Made by a program: the position numbers and the translations under genes. A DNA stretch of 64,000 bases, taken from assembly GCF_018476525.1 (NCBI RefSeq), contig NZ_JAHCST010000004.1, positions 230,833 to 294,832 of the forward strand, written 5' to 3'. The notes beneath the pieces are model-generated. The model saw only the letters and a program-made list of their open reading frames with translations, made no database searches and had not been told where the DNA came from. Numbering within the stretch: the stretch's first letter is position 1; each line of letters starts with the position of its first letter. Origin of the DNA: Acrocarpospora catenulata. Lineage in GTDB: Bacteria > Actinomycetota > Actinomycetes > Streptosporangiales > Streptosporangiaceae. Of this stretch, positions 45,790-54,350 are shown one piece after another.

Positions 45790-47160
45790 TCAGTGGTTGG
45801 CCAGGTAGCTGAGCAGGTCCTGCCGGGTCAGCAGCCCGACCGGCTTGCCGTCGTCGAGCACCACCGCCGCGTCGGCCTTCTCCAGCGCGTCCACCGCCCG
45901 GGAGACCGGCTCACCAGATCCGATCATGGGCAGCGGCGCCGACATGTGGTCGCCCAGCGGGTCCTCGGCCCGTACCTTGCCCCGGTAGAGCCCTTCCAGC
46001 AGGTCGCGCTCCACGATCGACCCGACCACCTCGGCCGCCATGACCGGCGGCTCCTCCTTCATCACCGGCAGCTGGGAGACGCTGTACTCGCGCATGATGG
46101 AGATCGCGGTGCCCACCGACTCGTGCGGGTGTACGTGCACGAACTCCGGCAGCCCCTCGCCCTTGTGGCCGAGCACGTCCCCGGCGGTGCCCTCGTCGGC
46201 GGCGGTGGACAGGAACCCGTAGTCGGCCATCCACTCGTCATTGAAGATCTTGGACAGGTAGCCGCGCCCGCTGTCCGGCAGCAGCACCACCACCACGTCG
46301 TCGGGCCCGGCCCGCTCGGCCACCCGCAGCGCCGCCACCACGGCCATCCCGCAGGAGCCGCCGACCAGCAGCGCCTCCTCCCTGGCCAGCCGCCGGGTCA
46401 TGCCGAAGGAGTCCTTGTCGGAGACCGCGATGATCTCGTCGCAGATGGTGGTGTCGTAGGTGGCCGGCCAGATGTCCTCGCCGACGCCCTCCACCAGGTA
46501 CGGCCGCCCGGACCCACCCGAGTAGACCGACCCCTCCGGGTCGGCGCCGATGATCTTCACCCGGCCGCCGGAGACTTCCTTGAGGTACCGCCCGGTCCCG
46601 CTGATCGTGCCCCCGGTGCCCACTCCGGCCACGAAGTGGGTGACCCGTCCGTCGGTCTGCTCCCAGATCTCCGGCCCGGTGGAGTGGTAGTGACTGGCCG
46701 GGTTCTCCGGGTTGGAGTACTGGTCGGGCTTCCAGGCGTTCGGCACGTCCCTGGCCAGCCGGTCCGACACCGAGTAGTACGAGTCGGGGTGGTCAGGCGA
46801 GACCGCCGTCGGGCAGACCACCACCTCCGCCCCGTACGCCCGGAGCACCGCGATCTTGTCCTGGGCCACCTTGTCCGGGCAGACGAACAGGCACTTGTAG
46901 CCACGTTCCTGCGCCACGATGGCCAGCCCCACCCCCGTGTTCCCCGAGGTGGGCTCCACGATGGTGCCCCCGGGCACGAGCGCCCCGCTGCGCTCGGCCG
47001 CCTCGATCATCCGCAGCGCGATCCGGTCCTTCACCGAGCCGCCGGGATTGAAGTACTCCACCTTGGCCACCACCTGGGCGGGCACATCCGCCGCCACCTT
47101 GCGCAGCCGTACGAGCGGGGTGTTGCCCATCAGCTCGATCAGGGAGTTGTGTACGCGCAC
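45790..47160 (-). CDS. cbs: cystathionine beta-synthase
   Basis: 456 residues, PLP fold type II plus two C-terminal CBS domains. PLP lysine in FNPGGSVKDRIALRMIEAAE, phosphate loop GVGTGGTISGTGRYL, SGNTGVGLA. The CBS pair (HPHESVGTAISIMREYSVSQ and SRAVDALEKADAAVVLDDGK) is the adenosyl-ligand regulatory module. It condenses serine and homocysteine. GTG 47160 has AAAGG upstream and gives the usual length; upstream in-frame codons are rejected. Confidence 0.95.
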   Translation of the reverse strand: MRVHNSLIELMGNTPLVRLRKVAADVPAQVVAKVEYFNPGGSVKDRIALRMIEAAERSGALVPGGTIVEPTSGNTGVGLAIVAQERGYKCLFVCPDKVAQDKIAVLRAYGAEVVVCPTAVSPDHPDSYYSVSDRLARDVPNAWKPDQYSNPENPASHYHSTGPEIWEQTDGRVTHFVAGVGTGGTISGTGRYLKEVSGGRVKIIGADPEGSVYSGGSGRPYLVEGVGEDIWPATYDTTICDEIIAVSDKDSFGMTRRLAREEALLVGGSCGMAVVAALRVAERAGPDDVVVVLLPDSGRGYLSKIFNDEWMADYGFLSTAADEGTAGDVLGHKGEGLPEFVHVHPHESVGTAISIMREYSVSQLPVMKEEPPVMAAEVVGSIVERDLLEGLYRGKVRAEDPLGDHMSAPLPMIGSGEPVSRAVDALEKADAAVVLDDGKPVGLLTRQDLLSYLANH

Positions 47161-47314
47161 CGCGAGATCACCTTTGTCCTCTGCGTTGTTGCCACAAACT
47201 GTAGCCACAAGCGTTCTTACCGAAGCTTTGTCAGCCTGCCGTATGCCGACGTCCCGATTGGGTGGCCGGAACTCGGCTAGTTTCAGTCTCACACCGTATC
47301 GGGGGAGGTCGGGC

Positions 47315-48310
47315 GTGTTCTGGACTCCGGGCGCGGCCAGGGCGGCCCGCCGTATCGCCACCGCCGCGGTGCTCGGCGGGGGCGGTCTGACCGCGCTGGG
47401 CGCGGCCACCTACGGCCTGCTGCTCGCCGAGGCCGTGCTGGCCCGGCGCATCGTCGGCCAGCCGCACGGCGAGGACGGCCCGCCCTCCGACGGTCTGTAC
47501 GGGGCGGAGTTCGAGGGCGCCCCGATCCGGATGGTCATGCTGGGCGACTCCACCTCGGTCGGCCTGGGCATGTCCTCCCCCGACCAGACCCCCGCGGTGA
47601 GCCTCGCCAACGGCCTGGCGGCGGTGGCGGAACGTCCGGTCCGGCTGACCGTGGTCGGCCAGTCGGGCGCCGCCTCGACGGACCTGGCGGTCCAGGTGGA
47701 CCACGCGCTGCTCGCCCACCCCGAGATCTCGGTGATCTTCGTCGGCGCCAACGATGTGATCACCCAGACGCTGCCGGCCCAGGCCGTACGGCACCTGCAG
47801 AAGGCGGTGCGGCGGTTGCGGGAGGCCGGGTCGGAGGTGGTGGTGGGGACCTGCCCGGATCTGGGCACGGTCCGGCCGATCGGGCAGCCGCTGCGCTGGG
47901 TGACCCGGCGGTGGAGCCGGCAGCTGGCGGCGGCGCAGACCGTCGCGGTGGTGGAGGCGGGCGGGCGCACGGTCTCCTTCGCCGACCTGCTCGGCCCGGA
48001 ATTCATGTCATTTCCGGCAGAAATGTTCGGACCGGATCGTTTCCATCCATCTGCCCGAGGTTACCTACAGGCTGCGTACACGGTGCTACCGTCAGTATGC
48101 GCCGCGCTCGGGTTGTGGCCGGAACCAGAGCCCGAACGCGTCGAAGGCTCGCAATACCTTCTGGCGGCGATGGCCGTGGAGGAGCCCGGCACCGAGGTCA
48201 CGGCGACCCGCGTCGCCGGTCGAGCAGTCGGCCCCCACGGGCGGTGGGCGACCTTGCTCCGCCGGAGACAGGGAACGCGCCGATCGGGAACCCTGCCCGA
48301 TCACACCTGA
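47315..48310 (+). CDS. SGNH/GDSL-family hydrolase
   Basis: 331 residues. A membrane-spanning or signal-anchor segment near 15-45 (IATAAVLGGGGLTALGAATY), then block I MVMLGDSTSVGLG with the catalytic Ser, block III VGANDVI, and block V FGPDRFHPSARGY with the catalytic Asp/His. An esterase or lipase exported to the cell surface. A basic 60-residue C-terminal tail follows. GGGGGAGG precedes GTG 47315. Divergent from cbs; the same neighbour pairing occurs in mycobacteria as I recall (Rv1075c). Confidence 0.9.
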   Translation: MFWTPGAARAARRIATAAVLGGGGLTALGAATYGLLLAEAVLARRIVGQPHGEDGPPSDGLYGAEFEGAPIRMVMLGDSTSVGLGMSSPDQTPAVSLANGLAAVAERPVRLTVVGQSGAASTDLAVQVDHALLAHPEISVIFVGANDVITQTLPAQAVRHLQKAVRRLREAGSEVVVGTCPDLGTVRPIGQPLRWVTRRWSRQLAAAQTVAVVEAGGRTVSFADLLGPEFMSFPAEMFGPDRFHPSARGYLQAAYTVLPSVCAALGLWPEPEPERVEGSQYLLAAMAVEEPGTEVTATRVAGRAVGPHGRWATLLRRRQGTRRSGTLPDHT

Positions 48311-48360
48311 TCGCCGACACTCTCCGCGCTGGATCCGTCACCCCCTGTAGGAGTTGACTG

Positions 48361-49710
48361 ATGATCCGGCGCACAATCGCCCCGCTTGCCCTCACTCTGC
48401 TGGCCAACGGCGCCCTGACCGCCTGCGCCGGCAGCGACGCCGCCTCCGCCTTCCCGACCTGGCAGAACAGCCAGCTGAACGTGGTCAGCCGGGTGACCTC
48501 GGGAGCCGGGGTGGCGGCCGCCACCTCGCTCCGCCCGGACGGCTCGCTGGAGACCGTCGCACTCGACCTGGCCAGTGGGAAGAAGTTGTGGTCCGCCCCG
48601 GCCACCATGGCCGGGCGGCTGCCGGGCATGGGCGTGCAGCCGCCGGCCACCGTGGAGCTGCCCGGCGGGCAGGCCGTGGTGGCAGCGGTCGATCCGGTCA
48701 AAGGGGGCCGGTGGCCGGCCGCGCTGGTGGCCAGGGACGGCAAGACCGGGCGGCAGAAATGGTCCCGTCCGGTGCACTCGACCTTCGGGCCGCAGCGCTG
48801 CGGAGCGTACCTGTGCCTGTCGGAGCACACCGCGCTGGCGGGGGCCCGCATGATGGTGCTGGACCCGCTGACCGGAAAGCCCGCGTGGCGGCTGCCCGGA
48901 ATCGCCGAGGTGGAGTGGTCGGACGCCAACCGGGTGGTGGTGCTGCGGCTGGCGGCCAATCCGGTGCTGGAGGCGTACGAGCTGAAGACCGGCAAAGCCG
49001 TCTGGCAGCTGCCGATCGAGCAGGCGCTGGGCGAGGGCATCGACCTGTCCGGCGGCTGGGCGTTCGGGGCGACCGGCGACAAGCTCGTCGGCTACGTCGC
49101 GCCGTACACCAACCAGCGCACCAAGCGCACCTCCTCCTTCGGCCTGTTCTCGGTACGGCTGGCGGACGGCATGGTCGACTGGATGCGCCCCTCGGTGGTC
49201 CGGGTCTACCCAAGCGGCAACCCGGCCTACGCCCCCGTGGTGCGCCCGGTCGACCAGCAGGGCCAGTACGGCGGCTTCGCCCGTTTGGACGGCGAGTCCG
49301 GCCGGGTGCTCGGGCAGATCACCGCCACCCAGGTGCCCGGCTCCGGCTGGTGGCTGGCCTTCCCCGCCAAGATGGAGCAGCTCGGCTTCCTCAAGCACAA
49401 CCAGCCCAGCACCGTCTACGACCTGGTCACCGGCAGCCGCAGGGAGGCCGAGGGGGTGCACGGCTGGTCGTTCTGCGTGACCGACCCACAGCCGCTCAAG
49501 CTGGCCGGCGGCATCACGCCCGGGTTCTACTCGATCGCCGCGCTCTGCGAGTTCGACCTGGCCAGCGGCAAGCGGGTGACCAACACGGCGGTGGCCCCGC
49601 CGTCCTGGTTCACCGGCAGCCAGGGCGGCTGGCGGCTCTGGCGCGACGAGAAGGGCGCGCTCAACGCCGTCAAGGACGCCACCGCGAGCTCTCCCGGCAT
49701 GTACGGGTGA
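48361..49710 (+). CDS. PQQ-like beta-propeller lipoprotein
   Basis: 449 residues. Signal peptide with lipobox LTAC (Cys near residue 22), then repeated propeller blades with the PQQ-type pattern (ALDLASGKKLWSAP, ARDGKTGRQKWSRPV, VLDPLTGKPAWRLPG, AYELKTGKAVWQLP). It is surface-anchored and probably binds a protein or ligand as a scaffold. AGGAG precedes the ATG. It is co-oriented with the upstream hydrolase (50-bp gap). No enzymatic residues are recognised. Confidence 0.83.
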   Translation: MIRRTIAPLALTLLANGALTACAGSDAASAFPTWQNSQLNVVSRVTSGAGVAAATSLRPDGSLETVALDLASGKKLWSAPATMAGRLPGMGVQPPATVELPGGQAVVAAVDPVKGGRWPAALVARDGKTGRQKWSRPVHSTFGPQRCGAYLCLSEHTALAGARMMVLDPLTGKPAWRLPGIAEVEWSDANRVVVLRLAANPVLEAYELKTGKAVWQLPIEQALGEGIDLSGGWAFGATGDKLVGYVAPYTNQRTKRTSSFGLFSVRLADGMVDWMRPSVVRVYPSGNPAYAPVVRPVDQQGQYGGFARLDGESGRVLGQITATQVPGSGWWLAFPAKMEQLGFLKHNQPSTVYDLVTGSRREAEGVHGWSFCVTDPQPLKLAGGITPGFYSIAALCEFDLASGKRVTNTAVAPPSWFTGSQGGWRLWRDEKGALNAVKDATASSPGMYG

Positions 49711-49809
49711 CCGTACAAAGTTCTGTTCATCGGCCCCCTGGGGACGGCTGTCGAACTACCGTTGGGTAACCTCCGAGTGGAGCCCATCAGCCAACCCCAG
49801 GAGAGCCAC

Positions 49810-51027
49810 ATGCCCGAGGCCGTCATCGTCGCGACCGCCCGCTCCCCCATCGGCCGCGCCTTCAAGGGGTCGCTCAAGGACATCCGTCCCGACGACCTGA
49901 CCGTGCAGATGATCCAGGCGGCGCTGGCCAAGGTGCCGCAACTCGACCCGGCCACCATCGACGACCTCATGCTGGGCTGCGGCCTGCCGGGCGGCGAGCA
50001 GGGCTTCAACATGGCCCGGGTGGTCTCGGTGCTGCTCGGCCTGGACGGGGTGCCCGGCACGACGGTCAACCGGTACTGTTCCTCCTCGCTGCAGACCACC
50101 CGGATGGCCTTCCACGCGATCAAGGCCGGGGAGGGCGACATCTTCGTGTCGGCCGGGGTCGAGTGCGTCTCCCGGTTCGTCAAGGGCACGGCCGACTCGC
50201 TGCCGGACACCGAGAACGAGCTCTTCCAGACCGCCAAGGGCCGTACCGAGGCGAACGCGGCGGGCGGCAAGGGCCCGTGGCACGACCCGCGCGAGGACGG
50301 CGAGCTGCCCGACGTCTACATCGCGATGGGCCAGACCGCCGAGAACGTGGCCTCGCTGACGGGCGTCTCCCGCCGCGAGCAGGACGAGTTCGGCGTACGC
50401 TCCCAGAACCTGGCCGAGAAGGCGCTCGCCAACGGCTTCTGGGAGCGCGACATCACCCCCGTCACGCTCCCCGACGGCACCGTGGTCAGCAAGGACGACG
50501 GCCCGCGCCCGGGCACCACGTACGAGGCGGTCTCCGCGCTCAAGCCCGTCTTCCGGCCGGACGGCACGGTCACCGCCGGCAACTGCTGCCCGCTCAACGA
50601 CGGCGCCGCCGCGGTGATCGTGATGAGCGACACCAAGGCCGCCGAGCTGGGCATCACCCCGCTCGCCCGGGTCGTCTCCACCGCGGTCAGCGGCCTCTCC
50701 CCCGAGATCATGGGCCTGGGCCCGGTCGAGGCCTCCCGTAAGGCGCTGGCCAAGGCCGGCATGGCCATCGGCGACGTGGACCTGGTCGAGATCAACGAGG
50801 CGTTCGCGGCCCAGGTCATCCCCTCCTACCAGGAGCTCGGCATCGACCTGGACCGCCTCAACGTCAACGGCGGGGCCATCGCGGTGGGCCACCCGTTCGG
50901 CATGACCGGCGCCCGGATCACCACCACGCTGCTCAACGGCCTCCAGTTCCACGACAAGACGATCGGCCTGGAGACCATGTGCGTGGGCGGCGGCCAGGGC
51001 ATGGCCATGATCGTCGAGCGCCTTTAA
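49810..51027 (+). CDS. acetyl-CoA C-acetyltransferase (thiolase)
   Basis: 405 residues, thiolase fold. Nucleophile Cys in [13 protein letters not shown], His in [16 protein letters not shown], second Cys in [13 protein letters not shown] typical degradative thiolase like FadA3. CAGGAGAG precedes the ATG. Its 3' end overlaps the convergent PPOX gene by 4 bp. From memory, FadA3 lies near cbs/metB in mycobacteria too, so this is a conserved neighbour. Confidence 0.94.
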   Translation: MPEAVIVATARSPIGRAFKGSLKDIRPDDLTVQMIQAALAKVPQLDPATIDDLMLGCGLPGGEQGFNMARVVSVLLGLDGVPGTTVNRYCSSSLQTTRMAFHAIKAGEGDIFVSAGVECVSRFVKGTADSLPDTENELFQTAKGRTEANAAGGKGPWHDPREDGELPDVYIAMGQTAENVASLTGVSRREQDEFGVRSQNLAEKALANGFWERDITPVTLPDGTVVSKDDGPRPGTTYEAVSALKPVFRPDGTVTAGNCCPLNDGAAAVIVMSDTKAAELGITPLARVVSTAVSGLSPEIMGLGPVEASRKALAKAGMAIGDVDLVEINEAFAAQVIPSYQELGIDLDRLNVNGGAIAVGHPFGMTGARITTTLLNGLQFHDKTIGLETMCVGGGQGMAMIVERL

Positions 51028-51446
51028 CCGTGGCGGTCGGGACCGGCCTTGACGACCTGGATACGCAGCAGCACGCGCCGGTCCCGCACCATGGCCTCGC
51101 GGTAGTCGTCCCAGTCGGGGTGCTCGCCGCTGATGTCCCGGTAGTACTGGACGAGCGGCTCCATCGCCTCCGGTAGGCGCAGAATCTCCGCCACACCCTC
51201 GATCTGCACCCACGGGCCGTAGAAGCCGTCGTTCATCACGGTGAGGAAGACCTGGGGGTTGGCGCGCACGTTCCGGGCCTTGACGGCGGTCTCCCGGGTG
51301 CTGATCACGATATGCCCGTCGCCGTCGGCGCCCACCGTCACCGGGGACATCTGGGGGCGGCCGTCCGGATGCCAGGTCAGCAGCACCGCGCGGTGGTTGG
51401 CCCGGACGAAGTCGATAGCCTTGGCTGGATCCATGAGATCCATCAT
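51024..51446 (-). CDS. PPOX-class F420-dependent oxidoreductase
   Basis: 140 residues, split-barrel FMN/F420 fold: AIDFVRANHRAVLLTWHPDG, MSPVTVGADGDGHIVISTRE, VRANPQVFLTVMND. The length and the WHPDGRPQMSPV pattern match the actinobacterial F420 group (Rv1155-like). The start may be ATG 51446, 51443 or 51434. The substrate is unknown. Confidence 0.87.
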   Translation of the reverse strand: MMDLMDPAKAIDFVRANHRAVLLTWHPDGRPQMSPVTVGADGDGHIVISTRETAVKARNVRANPQVFLTVMNDGFYGPWVQIEGVAEILRLPEAMEPLVQYYRDISGEHPDWDDYREAMVRDRRVLLRIQVVKAGPDRHG

Positions 51447-51510
51447 GCCGTCACATGGCAATGCGCCCGCGCCGGACCCGGCACGGGCGCATTGCTGTTT
51501 ATTGTCGGAC

Positions 51511-51738
51511 TTAGAAGAAGTGGTGGCGTCGGCGCCGCTCGTGCTCCAGGACGATGGCGGCGGCGTAGCCGTGGGTCAGCCCGTGCTCGTCGGCGAGCCA
51601 GTTGGCCCGCTCTTCACAACGTAGGAACGCCGGGCCGTTGTCGATGGCTTGGAACCACTCGGGGAGTTCGCGACCGGTGATGGACGGGACGCGGGCGATG
51701 AGCTTGATCTGGGTCTCCGGTGAGTGGTTCAACGACAT
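51511..51738 (-). CDS. DUF4287-like small protein
   Basis: 75 residues. IPSITGRELPEWFQ-like pattern (VPSITGRELPEWFQAIDNG) and ADEHGLTHGYAAAIVLEHER recall DUF4287, a small helical domain of unknown role. GGAGG lies before ATG 51738. An apparently independent transcription unit; the Bax terminator lies just upstream. Confidence 0.7.
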   Translation of the reverse strand: MSLNHSPETQIKLIARVPSITGRELPEWFQAIDNGPAFLRCEERANWLADEHGLTHGYAAAIVLEHERRRRHHFF

Positions 51739-51866
51739 GGGCACCTCCACGGATAAGACTCCTTTGGCACGACACTGCCTCACAGTTCAGGGCTTGACAA
51801 GACCCCAATAGGCATCCATTCGTTACGAGATGTTGATCTTCCGTTGCCCTGGGTGTCGCTTTCCCC

Positions 51867-51900
51867 AAAAAACAAGCGCCTCCCGACCGTCGGGAGGCGC
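51867..51900 (-). terminator. intrinsic terminator of the Bax inhibitor-1 gene
   Basis: An 11-bp perfect stem (GCGCCTCCCGA), 3-nt loop, followed on the minus strand by TTGTTTTTT. It lies 27 bp after the stop. Confidence 0.88.
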
Positions 51901-51926
51901 CGTTCTTTTGGGATTTTTTCCGGTGA

Positions 51927-52724
51927 TCAGTCGTCACCGCTGAAGTAGCTCAGCAGCCGGAGCACCTCAAGGTAGATCCAGACCAGGCTCAGCGTCAGCC
52001 CGAACGCCATCAGCCAGGAGTACTTCTCCGGCACGCCCGACCGCACACCTTCGTCGATCTGGTCGAAGTCGAGCAGCAGGAAGAAGCAGCCCAGCAGGAT
52101 CATGCCCACGCTGAACGCGATCGCCAGCGGACCACCCGACCGCAGGCCGAGCCCGCCGTCGATGAAGAAGCTCGCGATGAAGTTGATCAGAATCAGGCCG
52201 AGCGCGGCGAACGCGGCCCCGATCACGAACTTGGTGAACTTCGGCGTCGGCCGGAAAATCTTCAGCGCGTAGACCGAGAGCGTCCCGAGGAACGCCATCA
52301 TCGTGCCGATCACCGCTTGCAGCACGATCCCGTTGAACCGGGCCTCGAAGAAGTTGCTGATGATCCCGAGGAAGATGCCCTCGAAGACCGCGTATCCCAG
52401 GATGAGCGCCGGGTTGGCGCTCTGCCGGAAGGAAACGACCAGCCCCAGCACCATCGCGATCAGGGCGGCCCCGATCCCGATCCCGATGCCCCACCCCGAG
52501 TACCAGGCAATCCCCGCGGCCACGATCACCGTGCCCAGCGTGAAGAAGCCCTTCATGACGACGTCGTCCATCGTCATGGTCCGGTAGCCCGGCGGCTGCG
52601 ACGGCGGCGCGTACGCCGGCGCGTTGTACATCTCGTTCAACTGCTGCGCACTCGGCGCCGGCCCCGACCACGCCTGCTGGCCGACGCCCCCACGCCGACT
52701 GAATATCGGGTTTCTACTCTCCAC
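51927..52724 (-). CDS. Bax inhibitor-1/YccA-family membrane protein
   Basis: 265 residues with seven transmembrane helices (GFFTLGTVIVAAGIAWYSGW, GIGAALIAMVLGLVVSF, ILGYAVFEGIFLGIISNFFE, and so on) and the conserved tail IYLEVLRLLSYFSGDD. YetJ-like members conduct Ca2+ in a pH-dependent manner; the local role is unknown. GTG 52724 has GGAGG just ahead and starts VESRNPIFSRRG, the usual opening. A longer in-frame start at 52838 would add a Cys-rich lipoprotein-like leader and is rejected. Confidence 0.9.
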   Translation of the reverse strand: MESRNPIFSRRGGVGQQAWSGPAPSAQQLNEMYNAPAYAPPSQPPGYRTMTMDDVVMKGFFTLGTVIVAAGIAWYSGWGIGIGIGAALIAMVLGLVVSFRQSANPALILGYAVFEGIFLGIISNFFEARFNGIVLQAVIGTMMAFLGTLSVYALKIFRPTPKFTKFVIGAAFAALGLILINFIASFFIDGGLGLRSGGPLAIAFSVGMILLGCFFLLLDFDQIDEGVRSGVPEKYSWLMAFGLTLSLVWIYLEVLRLLSYFSGDD

Positions 52725-52874
52725 CGCTTCCTCCACGACGCGGGCTACATGATCAGCACACTGCCTGTAATGCTCCCTTGGGATCGCACACCCCGCAAGA
52801 GCAAGCAGGCAGCACACCCTCAACGACCGGCGCCGCACCCGAGTTCCCGTAATGGTCGTCTTCGTACTGCGCGA

Positions 52875-53486
52875 TCAACCGCCGGGACCGGTGTTCTGGA
52901 TCGGAGCGCCGTCCCCCGTGGTGGGCAGATCGCCGCGGCGGACCGGAGTGTGCGGGGGCGACGGCGCACCAGGAGTGAAGACGGCAGTACGCGCTCCGGC
53001 GACAGCGGCCTTGAGCGTCGCCCGATCCACATCCTCAAGCCGTCCCGCCAGCTTGATGAGGTGGTCGCCGTGGACGGCGACGTACTCGTGACGGCCGCCA
53101 CCCTCCCGGTACCAGCCAACCTCGTCACGCTCACACCGGACCGGCGCAGTCAGCGGTTCCATGTCCGTCACGGGGAGGCCGGCGCACAGCTCATCCGTCA
53201 TGACACCACGATCGATCCTGAGCTGCACCTGCCGCCCGTCCTTCGCGACATAGAAGGCCCCGAACCCCTCATCGCCTATGACGCCGACCGACTGCTCGGC
53301 AATTTCGTACCCCTTCACCACAACCACGTACATCAGGTCCGGCGCCACGCCCTGACGGTAAGCCTGATCAAGCGCAGCCTGGCTGAGCGGCCCCGAGCCC
53401 CGCCCCACCAGAAGAGCCCGGCCAAGAACCACCAACACAATGATCAGAATGCCGACCCCGACGAACACCAGTACGACACGTGTCAT
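52875..53486 (-). CDS. membrane-anchored hypothetical protein
   Basis: 203 residues from ATG 53486 (GGAAAG upstream). One N-terminal transmembrane helix (VVLVFVGVGILIIVLVVLGR, about residues 3-22), then an extracytoplasmic or cytoplasmic alpha/beta domain (VIGDEGFGAFYVAKDGRQVQ; HEYVAVHGDHLIKLAGRLED) and a Pro/Thr tail. I recognise no family. Codon usage is slightly less GC-biased than in its neighbours. Confidence 0.65.
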   Translation of the reverse strand: MTRVVLVFVGVGILIIVLVVLGRALLVGRGSGPLSQAALDQAYRQGVAPDLMYVVVVKGYEIAEQSVGVIGDEGFGAFYVAKDGRQVQLRIDRGVMTDELCAGLPVTDMEPLTAPVRCERDEVGWYREGGGRHEYVAVHGDHLIKLAGRLEDVDRATLKAAVAGARTAVFTPGAPSPPHTPVRRGDLPTTGDGAPIQNTGPGG

Positions 53487-53652
53487 GAGAGTACTTTCCA
53501 CCCCACCGATAGAAGCCGCGAGAGGCACCCAGCGCCTTCCCAAGCCAGCCGATTGGTTCGACGTTTCTTGATCTTGAAAACTTCGGCCCGTATTTGGCCG
53601 GAACAGCCCCAGAACGCCGTCTACGTGCCCCACACGACCGGATAGAACGACG

Positions 53653-53689
53653 ACAGCCTGTGACTGCGAAACCGCTGGTCACAGGCTGT
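53653..53689. terminator. hairpin downstream of the tRNA
   Basis: A 12-bp perfect stem ACAGCCTGTGAC with a 13-nt loop, 20 bp past the tRNA 3' end. The T-rich side (TTCTTCTT) is on the plus strand, so it fits better as a terminator of rightward transcription, or as a bidirectional structure. Confidence 0.5.
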
Positions 53690-53708
53690 TCTTCTTAGTC
53701 ACAGATTG

Positions 53709-53781
53709 TGCCCCCGGCGGGAGTCGAACCCGCACAACAGCCCTTTTAAGGGGCTTGCCTCTGCCATTGGGCTACGGGGGC
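53709..53781 (-). tRNA. tRNA with UAA anticodon, class I shape
   Basis: A 73-nt cloverleaf. The acceptor GCCCCCG pairs with CGGGGGC, discriminator A, no encoded CCA. D arm GCCC...AGGC, anticodon arm AGCCC-CTTAAAA-GGGCT, a five-base variable loop GTTGT and T arm GCGGG-TTCGACT-CCCGC. The loop places TAA at positions 34-36, so it should read UUA (leucine). Leucine tRNAs in bacteria are class II with a long variable arm (the actinobacterial bldA tRNA is such a one); this is not, so its amino-acid identity is unclear. Confidence 0.88.
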
Positions 53782-53787
53782 GCCGCG

Positions 53788-53816
53788 ATCATACGTCACG
53801 GAGCGCACATCTGTAA
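53788..53816 (-). promoter_or_regulatory. promoter of the UAA tRNA
   Basis: TTACAG (-35) and TATGAT (-10) are separated by exactly 17 bp, and the -10 ends 6 bp before the mature tRNA. A good vegetative-sigma promoter, supporting expression of the tRNA. Confidence 0.7.
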
Positions 53817-54350
53817 CTGGTGTGACTTTACGCCGCAACTCCCCCTTCGGCCGAGCATGTACGGCATGCGAAGTCCCTGTCCTGTCGAGAAAAATGTGCC
53901 GGTCCAGGTGGGCGGCAGGAGGACGGGCGAGAGGGGTTTCGCGGGCAGGGTTGGGAACGGTGAGTAACCGGGATGAAAGGGGATGAAAGCGATCAGACCG
54001 GTTGCGGTGTGAGGGGGCATAGGGGGGTGGGCAGGGGGAAGTGCCGCCGGGCCGGTGGCGGTGAAGGTGGGGGCTGTGTGATTTGGGGGGTGCGGGACGG
54101 GAAACACGGGTGGGTCTCCGGGGGGAACCGGGGGAGGGCGGGGGATGGGGTGGTTGAGGGGTGGGAGTCGGCGGGCGGTGATAGGTGCTGCGGTAATTGT
54201 CCGTGTTGGCGGTAAGACGTCAACATCCGCCCCCCTACTAGTCCCATAACGGAAAGAACGGCCACGCCGAGGAGGGGTCGGTCGTGACCGTGGAAGGGGC
54301 CGATGGGACGGCCCACGCCAGGAAGGAGGCGTGAGCCGTACCGGGATGAG
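53817..54350. other. gene-poor, G-rich intergenic stretch
   Basis: No convincing gene in about 530 bp between ndh and the tRNA. From about 53925 to 54180 the plus strand has many runs of four to six G (for example around 54012-54050, 54088-54094 and 54119-54160), with strong strand asymmetry. Short reading frames on both strands are low-complexity Gly/Arg or Pro/Ser readouts without ribosome sites. Nothing else is seen. Confidence 0.7.

Noticed and set aside
52725..52838. Longer start for the Bax inhibitor-1 gene with a lipoprotein-like leader
   Set aside because: GTG 52724 has GGAGG at ideal spacing and begins with the usual family N-terminus; the leader is Cys-rich noise in frame.
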